This document shows positions 42,878 to 55,105 of a DNA stretch of 64,000 nucleotides, one piece after another. The translations under genes were made by a program, and so were the position numbers. How positions within the stretch are numbered: the stretch's first letter is position 1; every line of letters begins with the position of its first letter. Under the pieces are notes generated by a model. That model saw only the letters and a program-made list of their open reading frames with translations, did no database searches and had not been told where the DNA came from. The stretch is taken from positions 1-64,000 of the forward strand of contig KZ627155.1 in assembly GCA_002917775.1 (NCBI GenBank), read 5' to 3'. This DNA comes from Glaciozyma antarctica PI12 (taxonomy: Eukaryota > Basidiomycota > Microbotryomycetes > Kriegeriales > Camptobasidiaceae).

Positions 42878-45800
42878 ATGAACGCCGAACGCTTCCTTGC
42901 CGATCAAGCGCCGCCGGTGTGCTCTCTCAACATCGCGGACGCCTTCAAGGCACTCACTAAGGAGGAGAGTAAGCTGCTTCCGGTTCTCCTGAGATGGGCA
43001 GGCTGCGGAGGAGCTGGGGGAGTGAGGGTGACGCGGACGGCGGAGGGAGAGCTGGATCGGTGTGGGGAAGGCTTGGGCTTGCGAGGGCAGCAAGGTCCAG
43101 TGCGCCGCTTCCTTGCCGGGTAGGGAAGCATGCTTGGAGGGTGGGCACGACCGGCGCAGGGCCAGAGTAGCTGCCGCTAACGAGAGGAGCTCGCTCGAGG
43201 ACGCCCCGCTGACACCTCGCTCCCACAGAGCTCTACTCGCACCACCTCTCCCAGGCATGCTGGAACGGCGCCCGTATCATCATGGCGCAGACCACTCCCC
43301 ACGCGGAAGGGATCTTTGACCTCCTCATTGCTACTTTCAGCTCCTCCGCCTCTCCGACTGCACTCGCCGATCTCGCGGCGCACAAGGCGAGGAGCAAGGT
43401 CTCCGAGGAGGATTGGGCTGCTGTTATGAGCTACACTGCGCAAGTGAGCTTGCATGCGAGAATTAGGGAACTGGAAGCTGATTTAGATGATGGCAGGTGC
43501 TCTCGAACTTGAGCAACTGTGAGTGCTTCCTACCGGCTGCTGAGCGCTGCGTGCTGAGCTGAACCAATATATCTAACAGTTAAGTCCTTTGGAGGGACCA
43601 AGTTCATCCCCCGCGTCTCTGCCGTCGCCTTTGAAGCCGTCGTCGCCTCCTCGGAGCGCAGCGCCGTCGCTCTCCCTCTCTGGGCCGCCGTGCGTTTCGC
43701 TTCGTCTCCTCCCGCGTACACGCTTTGACTCGAGGTTTGATTCAGGTCCAGGAAGATGTCTACGCTCTCACCCCCGAAGGGCTCCTCACGATCGGAAAGC
43801 CCTCGGGTGGTCACCTCTCCGCCTACTACCCCTCCAACCCCGCTCCGACCGATGCGGAAGTCGATGAAGTGCAAGCTCTCTGCGACAAGGCTGGAATCTC
43901 CACACTCAACACGCGGTACGTCCCGATTCCTTCTCGTGACTCTCCTACTCGGACTCACTCCCCTTCGCAGCCTCTCCAAACAATCCCCTACCACCCTCAC
44001 TCTCCACATCGCCTCCGCCTCCTCCCTTCCCGCCTCCTTCCCCACCTCCATCGAATCGCCTCTCGGATTCGCGGTCAAGCTCGTAGGAGGGGACTACAGC
44101 GCCTCTCTCGCTCTCGTCAACGCCTCTCTCCGCGAGGCGGCCAAGTACGCTGGAGATGCGAACCGTCGTGGGATGCTCGAGGACTACGACGGAGAGCTTT
44201 GAGCAAGGCGATATCGATCTCCACAAGAAAGGAAGTGGGAAGTGGGTCAAGGATGTTGGGCCGGTGGTGGAGAGTTACATCGGGTGAGTCGCTTCGGGAT
44301 TCAGCGCGGAGTGAAGACTGACGATACAGCGCAGCTTTATCGAGAGCTACGTGGATCCTTTCGGAGCGAGGGCGGAGTGGGAGGGATTCGTGGCGGTCGT
44401 CAACAAGGAGCAGAGCAAGAAGTTCAACGCGCTCGTCGATGGAGCGCCGGAACTCATCAAGGACTTGCCCTGGGGACCGGACTTTGAAGGTGCGTTTTTC
44501 GCTCAAGCGTGCCGTGCGCATGGATTGACTCTCGAGATGCAGTGGGGACTTTCCAGCGGCCCGACTTTACGGCGCTTGAGATTCTGGCGTTCTCCACCGC
44601 TGGGATTCCCGCGGGAATCAACATTCCCAACTACGCCGAGTACGTCGCACGGCGTGTCGCTGAGTGTATCGCTGACTCTTGAGCTGCAGCGTTCGTGAGA
44701 ACGACGGATTCAAGGTTCGCGACCTTGCTCTTTTTTTGCTCCCTCGCTCACCCTCTTCCTTCAATAGAACGTCTCTCTCTCCAACATCCTCTCCGCCAAA
44801 GCTGCGAACGAGCCGATGACCTTCATCGCCCCTGCCGAAGTCACCGAGTACGAAGCCTGGGCCGACCGAGCGTTCGAGGTGATATCGACCTCGCTCCTCG
44901 GTAGGAAGGCGGTCGCTGATGCTTTGCGACGTAGGTCCAAGTTGCGAACCACGAGCTGCTCGGGCATGGAACGGGAAAGCTCTTCCAGGAGTCGGCGGAC
45001 GGCACGCTCAACTTTGATCCGAAGCTGAAGAACCCGCTCACCGGCGAGCCGATTTCGTCGTGGTACAAGGCTGGTGCGTTCGTTCTTCGGAGCTCCATGA
45101 GATTGAGAAGCTGATTCTTTGTGATGTGGCAGGAGAGACGTACGGTTCCAAGGTCGGTCCCGTGTCGTCGTCGATGGAGGAGTGCCGTGCCGAAGCTGTC
45201 GCGCTGTACCGTGAGCTACGCGCTGTTCGAGCATGCTGTACATCGCTGACGTCTGGGATGCAGTATCAAGCAACCGCGATATCCTCTCCATCTTCAAGTT
45301 CGAGACGCAGGAAGACTGCGAGAAGCTCGTCTACTACACCTTCCTTTCGATGGCTCGCGCCGGAATCGTACGTTCTCTCCTCGCGCCCTTCCACCACCTC
45401 GCACTGACGATGAGCGCTTCAGCGATCTTTGGAATGGTACGATCCTGCGACACAGAGGCACGGCCAGGCGCACATGGAGTTCGTCCCTCCCTCTCGCTCC
45501 TCTCGAACCCCACTGACCTCCTCCACAGAGCTCGCTACGGCATCACTAACTGGCTCATGCAGCACGGTCTCGTCACGCTCGAGGAAGTCCACTCTCCGAC
45601 TGGCGAGCTTATCGACGCCTATGCGCGCGTCGACAAGAGGCTCGTGCTAGAGAAGGGGAAGGAGGTTATGGGCAAACTGCTGCTCGAGATTCAAGTTCGC
45701 AAGAGCACTGGAGACGCCGCCGGAGCTACCGGTTCGTCCCTTCCCTCTCCCGCCGCGCTTCAATACTGATTTTCGTCGGCCTCAGCATTCTACAAGGACC

Positions 45801-45979
45801 TCACGAAGCCCTCGGCGCACTGGGTCGATAACCTCCGCCCGCTCGTCCTCGCTAAGAAGCTCCCGCGCAAGGTTTTTGTTCAGCCCAACACCGTCATCGT
45901 CGATGGCGAGGTCGTGCTCAAGGAGTACCCGGTGTCGGTAGAGGGGACGCTTGAGTCGTTCATTGAGCGCGGACTTTAG
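42878..45979 (+). CDS. DPP3: Dipeptidyl peptidase III (M49 zinc metallopeptidase)
   Basis: DPP III removes dipeptides from the N-termini of short peptides in the cytosol. The start is [40 protein letters not shown] and QVEPSER-like family segments follow, with [27 protein letters not shown] and [20 protein letters not shown]. The zinc-binding motif is [14 protein letters not shown] (HExxxH, 44950-44967). The third-ligand motif is [15 protein letters not shown], and [20 protein letters not shown] follows. The C-terminus [13 protein letters not shown] ends at 45979. All metal ligands and the catalytic Glu are present. Length is about 700 residues with roughly fourteen introns. It follows the ABC transporter by 312 bp on the same strand, with no sign of a shared function. 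Confidence 0.94.
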
Positions 45980-46858
45980 ATGTCGGCGGGGGTTCGCGTT
46001 GGCAATCCACTCAGGCTGTTACGTTACCACATCTCGTGCTTCGCTCGGCTGTGTATCCGAGAGAAGGAGACGGAGCGTTCGATCTTTCGTCCCTCGCCCC
46101 CAGGTGCAATTCGCGCATCTCGCGCGTTGTTCCTCCCTCCTCCCTCCTACCGAACCCACGTCGATTCCTCACCTCTTCCAGCTCCACTTCCTCCAGCCAG
46201 GTCGCTGCTTGAACCCGTTTCCCTCTCCTGATAAGCGCGGAAGAACCTCAACAACTCGCACCTCCGCAGCGTGCGGAGATGGCCGAGCTGAGGCTCTCTT
46301 TTACGATAAATCTCGTCCCGTTTAATAAATGAGCGTGATTCGTAGCCAACAGGCGGAAGAACTGAAGCTGGGACGCTGCTTCGAAGCTCTTTTTCCGGGA
46401 GGATCTCCCTGGGTCCGCGGGACGGCGAGGGCAAGAATCGAGACCTCTTTCTCTTCCTCTTCTTCCTCCTCTCGTCTCTCCTGCCTGCTTCCCAGTGCTT
46501 TCTTCGGAGCTGTCCCAGGTGAGCAACGTCCTCGAGCGGCACAGTCACGAGGGACACACGTCGCGTTCTTGCTGCGGCTGGCTCGAAAAAATCTGCGCCT
46601 TCAAAGCTTCAGCGCGCTTCGGCCCCAGAGCTTCAAACAGCGTTCGAAGTGCTACGAGTAAGCTGGCTGACTACTTGCTCTCACAGCTGCTGCCGAAGTT
46701 GCACCGCCACCCCTCGCAGACTCGCTGCGAATCCAGGCGGTTCTTCGTCACGTCGCTCTCTAAGTTCTCTCGTTGTTCGCAAAGCAAGGTGCGCCATTCT
46801 TCTTCAGCTCCTTATTTATCTAACGAGGCTGCACAGAAACACGGGGAACACCGTCGAC
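45980..46858. other. Spacer between DPP3 and coiled-coil gene
   Basis: This is an 879 bp spacer. Near the end, a GTGCGC donor (about 46789) and a CTAAC branch plus CAG acceptor (about 46836) look like an intron in the 5' leader of the next gene. Nothing else is recognised. Confidence 0.45.
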
Positions 46859-47504
46859 ATGGTTCAGCCTGATTCTCGCTCCGGCGACCGAGACTCCTCC
46901 TCAAACCCATCATCCACGGCAACACTCGCTCCGTTAGTCCTTTCAGTCGCCCACACCAGCTGCTGCACTTTCTAACCTCTCACTCCACAGAAATCCACAG
47001 CCATCTACCCCCTTCCATGCCCATCTCCAGCACGCCTTCCTCACTCGCTACTCCTCCCTCCTCACCCTCTTCCCCCCTCTTCAATCCCGCCACCTCCTCC
47101 TCACTCGCAACAACCTCTCCTCCCACCAAATTCTCTCCAATCTCTCTTCCACCGAACTCACGTGGCGCGCTCAAACTGACCTTTCGGACGCAGCGATCGC
47201 AGCGTGCGAAGAGGAATTAATTGCTCTCGCTGCTTCCCCTCCTGCGGCTTCAGGAGAGGCGATGGACATATGGTCCTTATCCCTAGAGGAGGAACGAGGA
47301 AGGCGTCGATCGCTAGGAGAGAGGCGTGGGGAGTTGGTGGCGCAGGGGGTGGAGATGGCAGGGAGGAGGAGAAGGGTTGAGGAGGTTATTAAGACGCGGG
47401 AGGAGGAGTTGAGGTGGTTGGAGAGGGAGGTGGAGGGGCTGGAGGGGAGGGTGGAGGAGGAGCTGCTGTGGTTGGTTATTCTTGCGAAGGGGAGTGGGGC
47501 GTGA
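46859..47504 (+). CDS. Uncharacterised small coiled-coil protein
   Basis: I do not recognise this gene. The start MVQPDSRSGDRDSSSNPSST is followed by one intron (near 46934-46991), then NPQPSTPFHAHLQHAFLTRY, a Leu-rich helical part (LLTRNNLSSHQILSNLSSTE) and an acidic patch. A long Arg/Glu coiled coil follows (EEERGRRRSLGERRGELVAQ, RRRRVEEVIKTREEELRWLE, REVEGLEGRVEEELLWLV). The stop is at 47504. Length is about 195 residues. The layout (short disordered head, two-part coiled coil) is like small kinetochore or spindle-pole subunits, but no signature supports naming one. Codon bias is strong, so the gene is likely real. A 5' leader intron probably precedes the start. Confidence 0.6.
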
Positions 47505-48495
47505 GGTGCGAAAGAGTCCTCGCTAGATCTTGGCTGGAGCTGGTAGCCTGTGGTGTCTGTATAGAGCGCATCTTGTTCTTTTGACTTGGGAGGTGGAGAA
47601 ACGACTAAGACGCGTGCAGAGGAAGATGCGCCTCCTCGAGTCGTCCTTTCCTTGCCCCTGCTCCGTTCATCCTTTCCTACGTCGTTGCCAGCGTCCAAAG
47701 CAACGTTAGCCCTGGTATGCCTTTCCCGTTCTTCGTACAGCGCGCGTTCTCCCAAACCCAGATCCGCACGCGAATGCGAAGCTCGGGAGCACCTGTTTAG
47801 CGCCGCACACCCCCTGGCGGTAGTGTAGCAGCGGCTTTTCAGGGTTTAAACGTTCATCGTGTTCACTCGCACCTGTCATCGTAGGCGCTGTACTTTCTCT
47901 CGAACCCGAGCTCTCCCCAGAAGAAGAAGGTTTTGACGACGGTCGAGTTTTCGGACGCACGTCGCTCTTTCACTTAGGTCCCTCCCTCCCTTTGTCCCCG
48001 CCCCTTCTCCACCCTTCTACCTGCTCTCTCGCTCTCTCGCGCACGACGCTGTAAAGGCGAGGACGCGCTGCCGAGGACTCTCAAGGTTCGGGCGTGGCGC
48101 TCCACGTGTGCTGCGGGGGGATTGGATCCCTTTCTTCCAGGTCGAAGAGGGCGAGAACAGCTCGCCGTCGAAGAGACTGGTTCGGACTTCATCACTTCAG
48201 GTACAAGGATGAGGATGTGCAGGGGATCTTCGAGAATAGACCGAGCATCGCGCGAGGGCGGATCTCACTGAGTCATCTCCCTGGCGGCTTCTCCTATCTC
48301 CTTCTGGTGCTTCGAATACTGCGCTCTCACCCCTATGACCTCTCTAATGAACCGCAGTGAACGGGACCCTCACGCGACTGCAAGCTTCCTTGGTGCAGGT
48401 ACTCTTCTACCGCGTTCCCTCTTGGCTAGCCAATTTGCAGCGATTGAGGAGGACAGTCTGCTGCTCTCTCTCCACCTTCGCTCAACCCTCTCGCC
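47505..48495. other. Spacer upstream of CPL1-like gene
   Basis: A 991 bp spacer without a biased reading frame. It is long compared with most spacers here and could hold an extended promoter for the secreted-protein gene. No RNA gene is recognised. Confidence 0.5.
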
Positions 48496-49645
48496 ATGCT
48501 CGTCGTTCGCTCTGCCGTTCGCTCTGCGATCCTGGCAGCCAGTTTCGCCACTGTCGCTCTTGGGCAGCTCAATCTCGGAGGCCTCCTTTCGCTCAACCTG
48601 AGCCCCGATATCCTTTCGACTCCAGGGACGCTCGTGAACGTCAACGCCATTGCCACGGTGCTCAGTGACAGCAGCAGTACGCTCGTTTGGAAGGAGTGGC
48701 TGTGGTCTCGCTGACACTTGCTCGTTCGCAGCTTGCGCGGTCGGCCTGGCGATCAATCTTCCCCCTCTCCTCTCAGTCTGCGCCTGTGTCTCTGCACTCG
48801 GTATTGTACGAGTTCCTCTATCCACGAAGTGTTCCTTTCGCTAACAACGCTGTGCTCCAGCGCCTCGGGACGCAGCGTGATTGCGCAGCGGTGCGCACCT
48901 CCGTTCTCTCCCCGCGTTCGTAGCTGATTCCGTTCGCCACTAGTGCACGACACCAAACTCGGTACAGATCTGTGCTGGAGGATTTTGCGGATGCGCCTGC
49001 ACCAACGCCTTCTTCGCCGTGCGTTCCATCCCTCTTCGGACTCTCAGATTCAGCTCATCATTCCTCGCAACCCCAGGGGCAAGACGGAACTTGCATCCTT
49101 CGCAGCACTTGCGCGCCTCCCAACAACCTCCTCGACCTCGTCGACGGCACTTCGACGTGCGTCTGCGCAGCGGGATACCAGGCAAACCTCCAAGGAGGCT
49201 GTTCGCTCGTAGCTTCTGCCCGAGCGCGCAAGGTCAAGAAGTCGCTTCCTCCTCCCGGGCTCTGCCCTGGAAAGGAGACGGCGTGCTCCTTCCCTTCAGG
49301 TGGCTACGAATGCCTCGATGTCACTTCATCCCTTGATTCCTGTGAGCTCCTCCTGGTGGTCTTTGATCCTCCTCGCTGACGAGCTGTCTTTCCGCAGGCG
49401 GAGGCTGCCTTGGACAAGGCGGAGTCAACGTGCGTTTGTTTTCTCGTTCTACTCCTTTGGCATCACTCACATCTCTCCTCAAGTGCCTCGCCATTCCCGG
49501 AGCTCTCGGAGTCTCCTGCCTGGATTCCGTCTGCGAAATCCGTTCGTCCTTCTCCGCTCATGCTCACTCAGTCCCCTGACGTCCCTTTGCAGATTCCTGC
49601 TTCCCCGGGTTCACCTTCAACGAAGGCCAGTGCGTTCGCGACTAG
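48496..49645 (+). CDS. Secreted cysteine-rich protein with CPL1-like domain
   Basis: The start MLVVRSAVRSAILAASFATV continues ALGQ and is a clear signal peptide. A region with CAVGLAINLPPLLSVCACVS, TQRDCAA, then CTTPNSVQICAGGFCGCACT follows, and an EGF-like run DGTCILRSTCAPPNNLLDLV with CVCAAGYQANLQGGC. The C-terminal CPL1/PriA-type domain is LCPGKETACSFPSGGYECLD, SLDSCGGCLGQGG, NCLAIPGALGVSCLDSVCEI, CFPGFTFNEGQCVRD, ending at 49645. In Cryptococcus, Cpl1 is a secreted effector affecting capsule and host signalling. In saprobic basidiomycetes the role is unknown. About 270 residues and eight short introns whose exons track the cysteine modules. No GPI site or membrane segment, so it is released or wall-bound. 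Confidence 0.85.
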
Positions 49646-49958
49646 GACGTCCACTCCCCCCACATTCTTCGACCCTCCCCCCTCCCCCCACTTATCTATT
49701 CTTAATGAAGCCAGTCACTGCCTCTTTGTCGGAGCACACCCTCATCACTGTAGCATAGCTTACTCTTCCCATATCGCACCTTCGTATTCTGCAACTTCGC
49801 CCAAAGGACTTCGCACAACTTGCGACGCCACTCGATCTCGCTCATTCACATCTCGCCGTCTCGTTTGGTACGTGTATAACTTTGCAGAGTGCGACGACGA
49901 CGAAGGAGAGGCAGGGGAAGAGCTAAGTCAAGAAACAACAACTAAAAACGGGACCCAA
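49646..49958. other. Tail-to-tail spacer
   Basis: A 313 bp spacer between the stop codons of the CPL1-like gene and the long disordered gene. Its composition is slightly AT-richer. It presumably holds two 3' untranslated regions and terminators. Confidence 0.5.
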
Positions 49959-52900
49959 CTACCTCGCTCCCCTCTCCCACCCCTCCAGCGCAGCCAGCGG
50001 ATCCGACGACGTCCCTCTCACCCTCTCCTCTCGCTCGACGTCCCGCGGCTTCACGTCAGGGACGACGAGCTCGATCAAGGTCGGCGACGAGGAGGGGTCG
50101 AGTGGCGGGAGATGGTAGATCGACGCGCGTGGATCGAGTAGCGCTCGGGGGAGGAGGAGAGGTCGAGGAAGGAGGATTGGGCTGGTGCCGAATCGAGCTC
50201 GACGTGACGAACTCCGTCCTCGACGAGAGTCCAGTCGGAGGGCTTGGTGGAGGAGGTGGTCGACTGGGAGATGTTGGGCATTGAGCGCTGGCGGCGAGGA
50301 TGGAGGGTCGAGGTGGAATGCATCGTTCGGAGGGTGTCGTCCTCAAAGAACCGATCGAATCGCTGCGTCTCCTCCTCCTCGTCCGATAGCTCATCACGCG
50401 CTTGCGAAGGAGGATTTGGGAAGTCGGCGACGAGGTGGGAGAGGTTGGAGCCGAGGCTCATTCCCGAGACTCTCGATCCCGGTGAAGAGGCGTACGAAGA
50501 TCGCTCCGTTCCGGACGAGGGGTCGACTTTGTGCGAAGGGCGAGTGAAAGAGTTGACGGAGAGGTACGAGTTGCGGTTCGGGTCCCCGAGCGACGACGCC
50601 TGCGAGTGGCGGACGAAGGAGTTGGGGACCGAATCGACGTTGACGAGGCGGGAGGCGGAGGGAGTGCGGACAATAGGGCTGTTGGGAGGGCTCCAGTCGA
50701 TGAAGGAGTCCTTGGAAGAGTGTCCGCCGTCGTGCGGACCCTCAAAGTCGAGGAAGCTGCTCTGCGCGCTGCTTCTCCGGCGAACGTCCGCCGGCGTGAG
50801 GGGTCATCCCATCGTCTCGTTCGGCGGGGTCCCGGTGCGCGTAAAGTCGAGGAAGGAGGAGCGACCCGAGTCCGCGCTACGAGGAGCCGAGGCGTTCAAG
50901 CCGCGAGGGATGGGGAGGACGTTCGAGCCTTCGTAATCCTCGGTCTCCTCGGCGCCAAAGTACTCCCTCCCGAACGACGTCGCCGCCCAAGACTCTTGCG
51001 TAGGCGAAGGACGAAGCCTCGCGACCAATGGCGACGCGAGATGACGAGGGAGGTCAAACTGCTGCTTGTCGAACCTAGGCGTGCCGAGCTCGACCTCAGG
51101 GAGCTCGTCGCCCATCATCGACTCTCCGTCCTCCGCCGTCGCCCATGCCTCGCTCTCCCCACTCTCCGTCGTCGAAGGCCTCGTCGTCTCCTCCGGTCCG
51201 CCAAACTCGCCCATCTCGATCCCAGCGACGTGCTCAATCGCGTGCGCAAAGGGCGAATCGAGCTCCTCCGCCCTTGGCGTATCGATCACGCCGGTCGTCC
51301 TTCGCGAATCGAGAGCTCGGGCGTACTGGTCGGCTTCGTGCGAGAGGGTCGAGTAGTGATGTTCCTGGAAGACGACGGGGGAGAGTCTGACTTCGCCAAA
51401 GCTCATCTCGTGCGTCGAGTCGGGGGGGAGGGTGGCGCCGTCTTCGCTGGAGACGATGGTGGAGATGCTGAGTCGCTGGGCACACGCACGCTGGACGCTG
51501 TCGGGGCTTGAGGGAGGTCGAAAGAACTGCGCGCGCTCCCTCATCAGTACGCTCTGACGAATCGCGAAAAGAAAGTGGGAGGAACGCACGAGATCCTGAA
51601 AGTTGCTCCCCTCCTCGTCGAGGTTCAAAATACTCCTCTTCCCCAGCGAATCGTGCGGCTGGTGCGAGATCCTCGATGTAGGACTCTTCATCGTCGGCGA
51701 CATCTTCCTCTCCCCCTCGGACCCGCTCGATGAACGCGCTGGCCTGAAGAACGGCGCGCGCACGACGGGAGACTCGGTCGCCGTGTACGATCGATCAAAG
51801 CACGCGCCGACTCCATCGCCATTCCCGCCGAGCGTAGGCGTCGCCGTCGGGTCATGAGAAAATCTCTTCGATCCGGGGACGTCGGCCTTCTCGCCCAGCC
51901 TACGATGGCGGAGCGTCGAGCTGGTGTCGCCAAACGAGGGAGGAGTCTTACAGCGTCGAGGAGGGATGGGAAGAGAGCGGTCGAAAGAGCCTTGCTGGCG
52001 GAGGAGAGTGGGCGCGACGGTAGGGGTGATGGTCGTGGAAGGGCTCGAGGTCGGGATTGATTCGGAACGCAGTCGCTCGTTCTCCTCCGTGCGAAGCTTT
52101 TGGTCCAGCGCGATGACGAGCGCGGCGTCGCTGTCCGCCGAGGCGCCCGAGTTCCGCTGCTGCTCTCTTGCGTGAGCTGAGGAGAATCCCGGGGCCGAGG
52201 GGGTAGGTGGCGGATGTCGAGAAGGAATGAAGGACGTGTCGGTGCCGGGCGAGTTGGGTTGTCGAAGAAGGTGGTGGAGGTGCGGAGGGAGGGAGAGGAA
52301 GGCGTTCTGCGCCTGAAGCGTCGGGACGGGTTCGGCACGAGTAGTCTGCGGGCCAGAAAAGGCGGTTCCGACGTCGACGACCATTCTCCGCGTCGAGGCG
52401 TTCGGGCGGGGGTAAAGGCTGTCGAGCGAGTCGCCGCGATCGTGCCAAATGGGCTTGTTGCCGATCAGCTTGGGCTGCTGGAGTGCCTGAGCGGCTGAAG
52501 CGCTGCGCTGTCGTCCTCCACCGACGAGAGGCTTGAGCTGCGGCGGCGAAGGGGGCAGCCACTCGAGCATGGGCTCCCCATTCGCGCTGATCCGACGTTC
52601 GCGACTCTTGCTGATCGAGAGCTTGCGGATGTGGCCGACGATGTTGGCGAACGGGTCGAACGAGTAGGCGGTAGGAGGCGACACGTTCGGCTGAGCGTCC
52701 CTAATCCAAGCCGCTCCCATTCTCCCTCCCTCGCCGACTGGAACCGATCGCAGCCGCTCGACGTCGTCCCCTTCCTCCTTACTCGCCGCATTCCCCTCCC
52801 TCGCCTTCCTCCGCTCCTCCACCCTCTTCTCCACCGATCCTCCCACCCTCCGCACCCCGCCATCTGACTCGTACCCCCTCTTCGCACTCTCGCTCCTCCC

Positions 52901-54234
52901 CCTCCTCCCCCTCCTCCCCCTCTTGCGTCCCTCCTCGCTCCACAGCGCACGCTCCATCTGACTCTCCTTGTTCTCCCTCAGCACACGCCTCACGCTTGCT
53001 CCATCATCATCGTCGTCCACCCATGCAGGGAGCGAAGGGAGAGCTTTCTCCTTCCCTTTGCGGCGAGGAGCGGGGTCGACGATTGGAGAGCCGGGAGGAG
53101 AGACACGGACAAGCCGCGGTCGGGGGAAGGAGTAAATCTCGCATATCCCGAGAGGGGTGACGTAAGGTGAGGTGGGAGAGGTTGCAGGCGTGGCGATTGG
53201 AGGAGGGGTTGCGGGGTCTGGTGCGAGATCAGCGGCCTTGCGGAGGTTTGGGGACGATGCGGTGGGTCGGGGAGTGTGTGTTTTCGAGAAGGCTGGGAGA
53301 GGGGAGAAGGCGGAGAGAAGGGGCTCTCGGATGGTGGGATCGGCGGAGGGAGCGCGATGGCGCTGGGATTCGGCGGTCGGGTAGAGAGGGAGGTAGTGGC
53401 CTGAATCATCGACGAGCGGTGCAAGGCCACTGCACGGAACGCTCGGTCAGATTTCGCGTGTCGTTGAGGCGAGAAAAGGAACGCACAGGCTTGCGACGAA
53501 GCTGCTCTGCCCAGAAGGCGTATCGACCTTGCCTCCGCTGGCCCGCTTGAGCGGAAAACTGAAGCGGGGGTCGAGCATCACTGGTTCCCTCCTCCCTCTC
53601 GCACTCTTTTTGGTATCCTCCGAGGTCGGTCGGTCGTTGAGGTACTCGGAGGAGGAGGAGGTCGAGACGGTCGAAAAGGTCCGGGTGAGGGACGAGGACT
53701 GGGCGTGATGGGTCTTGACGAAGAGCGTTGACGGTGGAGTGGACGTGATGGTCGAGGAGCGTGAACGTGCTGGGGATTCGCCTGTCCCAAGTCGAGGTCA
53801 GCTCCTCGGCTCCCAGCACGCCTGAGCTCGACTTGAGAGAACGCACCAATCCCTCCTCCCTCCGATCCCATGCCAACCGTCCTCAAGCTCGTTCTGCTGC
53901 TGATTCCAACCTTGCTCCATCCTCTCCCACCCTTGCTGCCCTCCCCGCCAAGCTCCTGAACAAAGGCGCCCCTTCCCTTCCGACTCGGCATCGTCCTGCT
54001 CCTCTCCAGGCTGTGATTCTCCTGCCTCAGGCTCATCTCATCCACCCCACTCGACCCCGTGAAGAGATGGACAAAGCGGCGGCGAGTTTTCGGCGAATGA
54101 GGGACGAGAGAGGAAGGGGAGGTCCTGGCGTTGGAGCTGGTGCTGGATGGCGAAGGGGAGGTCGACGGTGTGGTGCGGTTGGTAGGATCGGGGTATAGCG
54201 TGTAGCGGGAGTCGGGCAGGGGAGCTGTGTTCAT
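49959..54234 (-). CDS. Long, largely disordered Ser/Pro-rich protein
   Basis: I do not recognise a family. The start MNTAPLPDSRYTLYPDPTNR is followed by basic/Ser-rich sequence. After an intron comes a more ordered block, LLDHHVHSTVNALRQDPSRP, VLVPHPDLFDRLDLLLLRVP (about 53750-53650), possibly the functional core. FSFPLKRASGGKVDTPSGQS follows, then about 900 residues rich in Ser, Pro, Arg, Glu and Asp with many phosphorylatable SP/TP sites. Examples are YSFDPFANIVGHIRKLSISK, ALVIALDQKLRTEENERLRS and MSFGEVRLSPVVFQEHHYST. Introns are few (one at about 51520-51594). Near the 3' end the frame PERYSIHARRSTIS stops at 50075. A better-biased frame (IYHLPPLDPSSSPTLIELVV, PDVKPRDVEREERV) runs to 49959 without an intron between, which suggests a one-base indel. 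A cytoskeletal or signalling scaffold is only a guess. Confidence 0.6.
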
Positions 54235-55105
54235 TCGACTCGGCCAGGAGAGGTGGGCAGAGAGGAGGTCCAGGCGCTCTCCGCACTGAGGAGGGGAGCG
54301 GGCGGGCCCGAGTCGTAGGTTCGTTAAGAGGTCGTGTAGGCCTGCGCCGTTCTCGTTATGCTTCCTGTGGGCCTGTCGTTGGGTTCGGAGGAAGGAGGAG
54401 GAGGAGAGGCGTCATTCACCAGATCAAGCCCGAGTGGGTTCTGCGCAAAGGCCCCCTCCGCCCCCCAAAAGTGAGCCGGACGCTGGAGGGCTCTACTCCC
54501 TCTGCGAGGAGTGTAGGCTGGCCCAGACGAGTCCTCTCGGCCGCTGCCTTTGAGGCGGAGGTGATGGCGACGCGACGTGTGCGGTTTCTTCTCGACGCGA
54601 TAGCTCCTCGACGAAGGTCCCGGAGAGCAGTCTGCAACGCTGGCAGCCTTTCAAGGCTTGGTAGGCCCTGGGATCTACGACGTGGACGAACGCTGCCTGC
54701 GGGGAAGACTTCGAGCAAGTTGCCTCTCAAGTTCTTCCTCCTTTCCCTCCCACCCACCACCTCTGCTTCTGCTCCCCTTCTCACCATCGCGACGGTGAGC
54801 ACCGCTCGCTTCGCCATTGACGCTGTCGACCAAAGAGGAGAAGCGAATCGGGAGGACGCGAAGGCGCCATCGGGTCCCTTTCGTGCGTGGTGGTTCCGCT
54901 TCCCGCTCAGCTCTGCTCGCTTAGAGGGAACATAGCTGCGGCCAGCCTACCGCGCTAATATCAGGCTTCGGCCCGACATATCTCCTGCTATTCCGTGCTT
55001 TCGCACGAGTCGTGCTTTCGATGCTCCCTTGCGCCGACCTGCTCTGAGAAGCCTTATCCGGAGCTCTTCCCTTTGCTCCACCTTACTCAGCTCCCTCTCT
55101 TCACT
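54235..55105. other. Divergent spacer, disordered gene / MFS permease
   Basis: An 871 bp spacer between divergent starts. A plus-strand frame at 54471-54935 stays open but begins at a non-ATG codon and matches nothing. I treat it as chance in GC-rich DNA. Confidence 0.5.

Noticed and set aside
47171-47755. Minus-strand frame opposite the coiled-coil gene
   Set aside because: It is antisense to a better-biased frame and is Ser/Arg low complexity with no start context or introns.
54471-54935. Possible plus-strand gene of about 150 codons
   Set aside because: No ATG at the first codon, weak third-position bias and no recognisable motif or intron structure.
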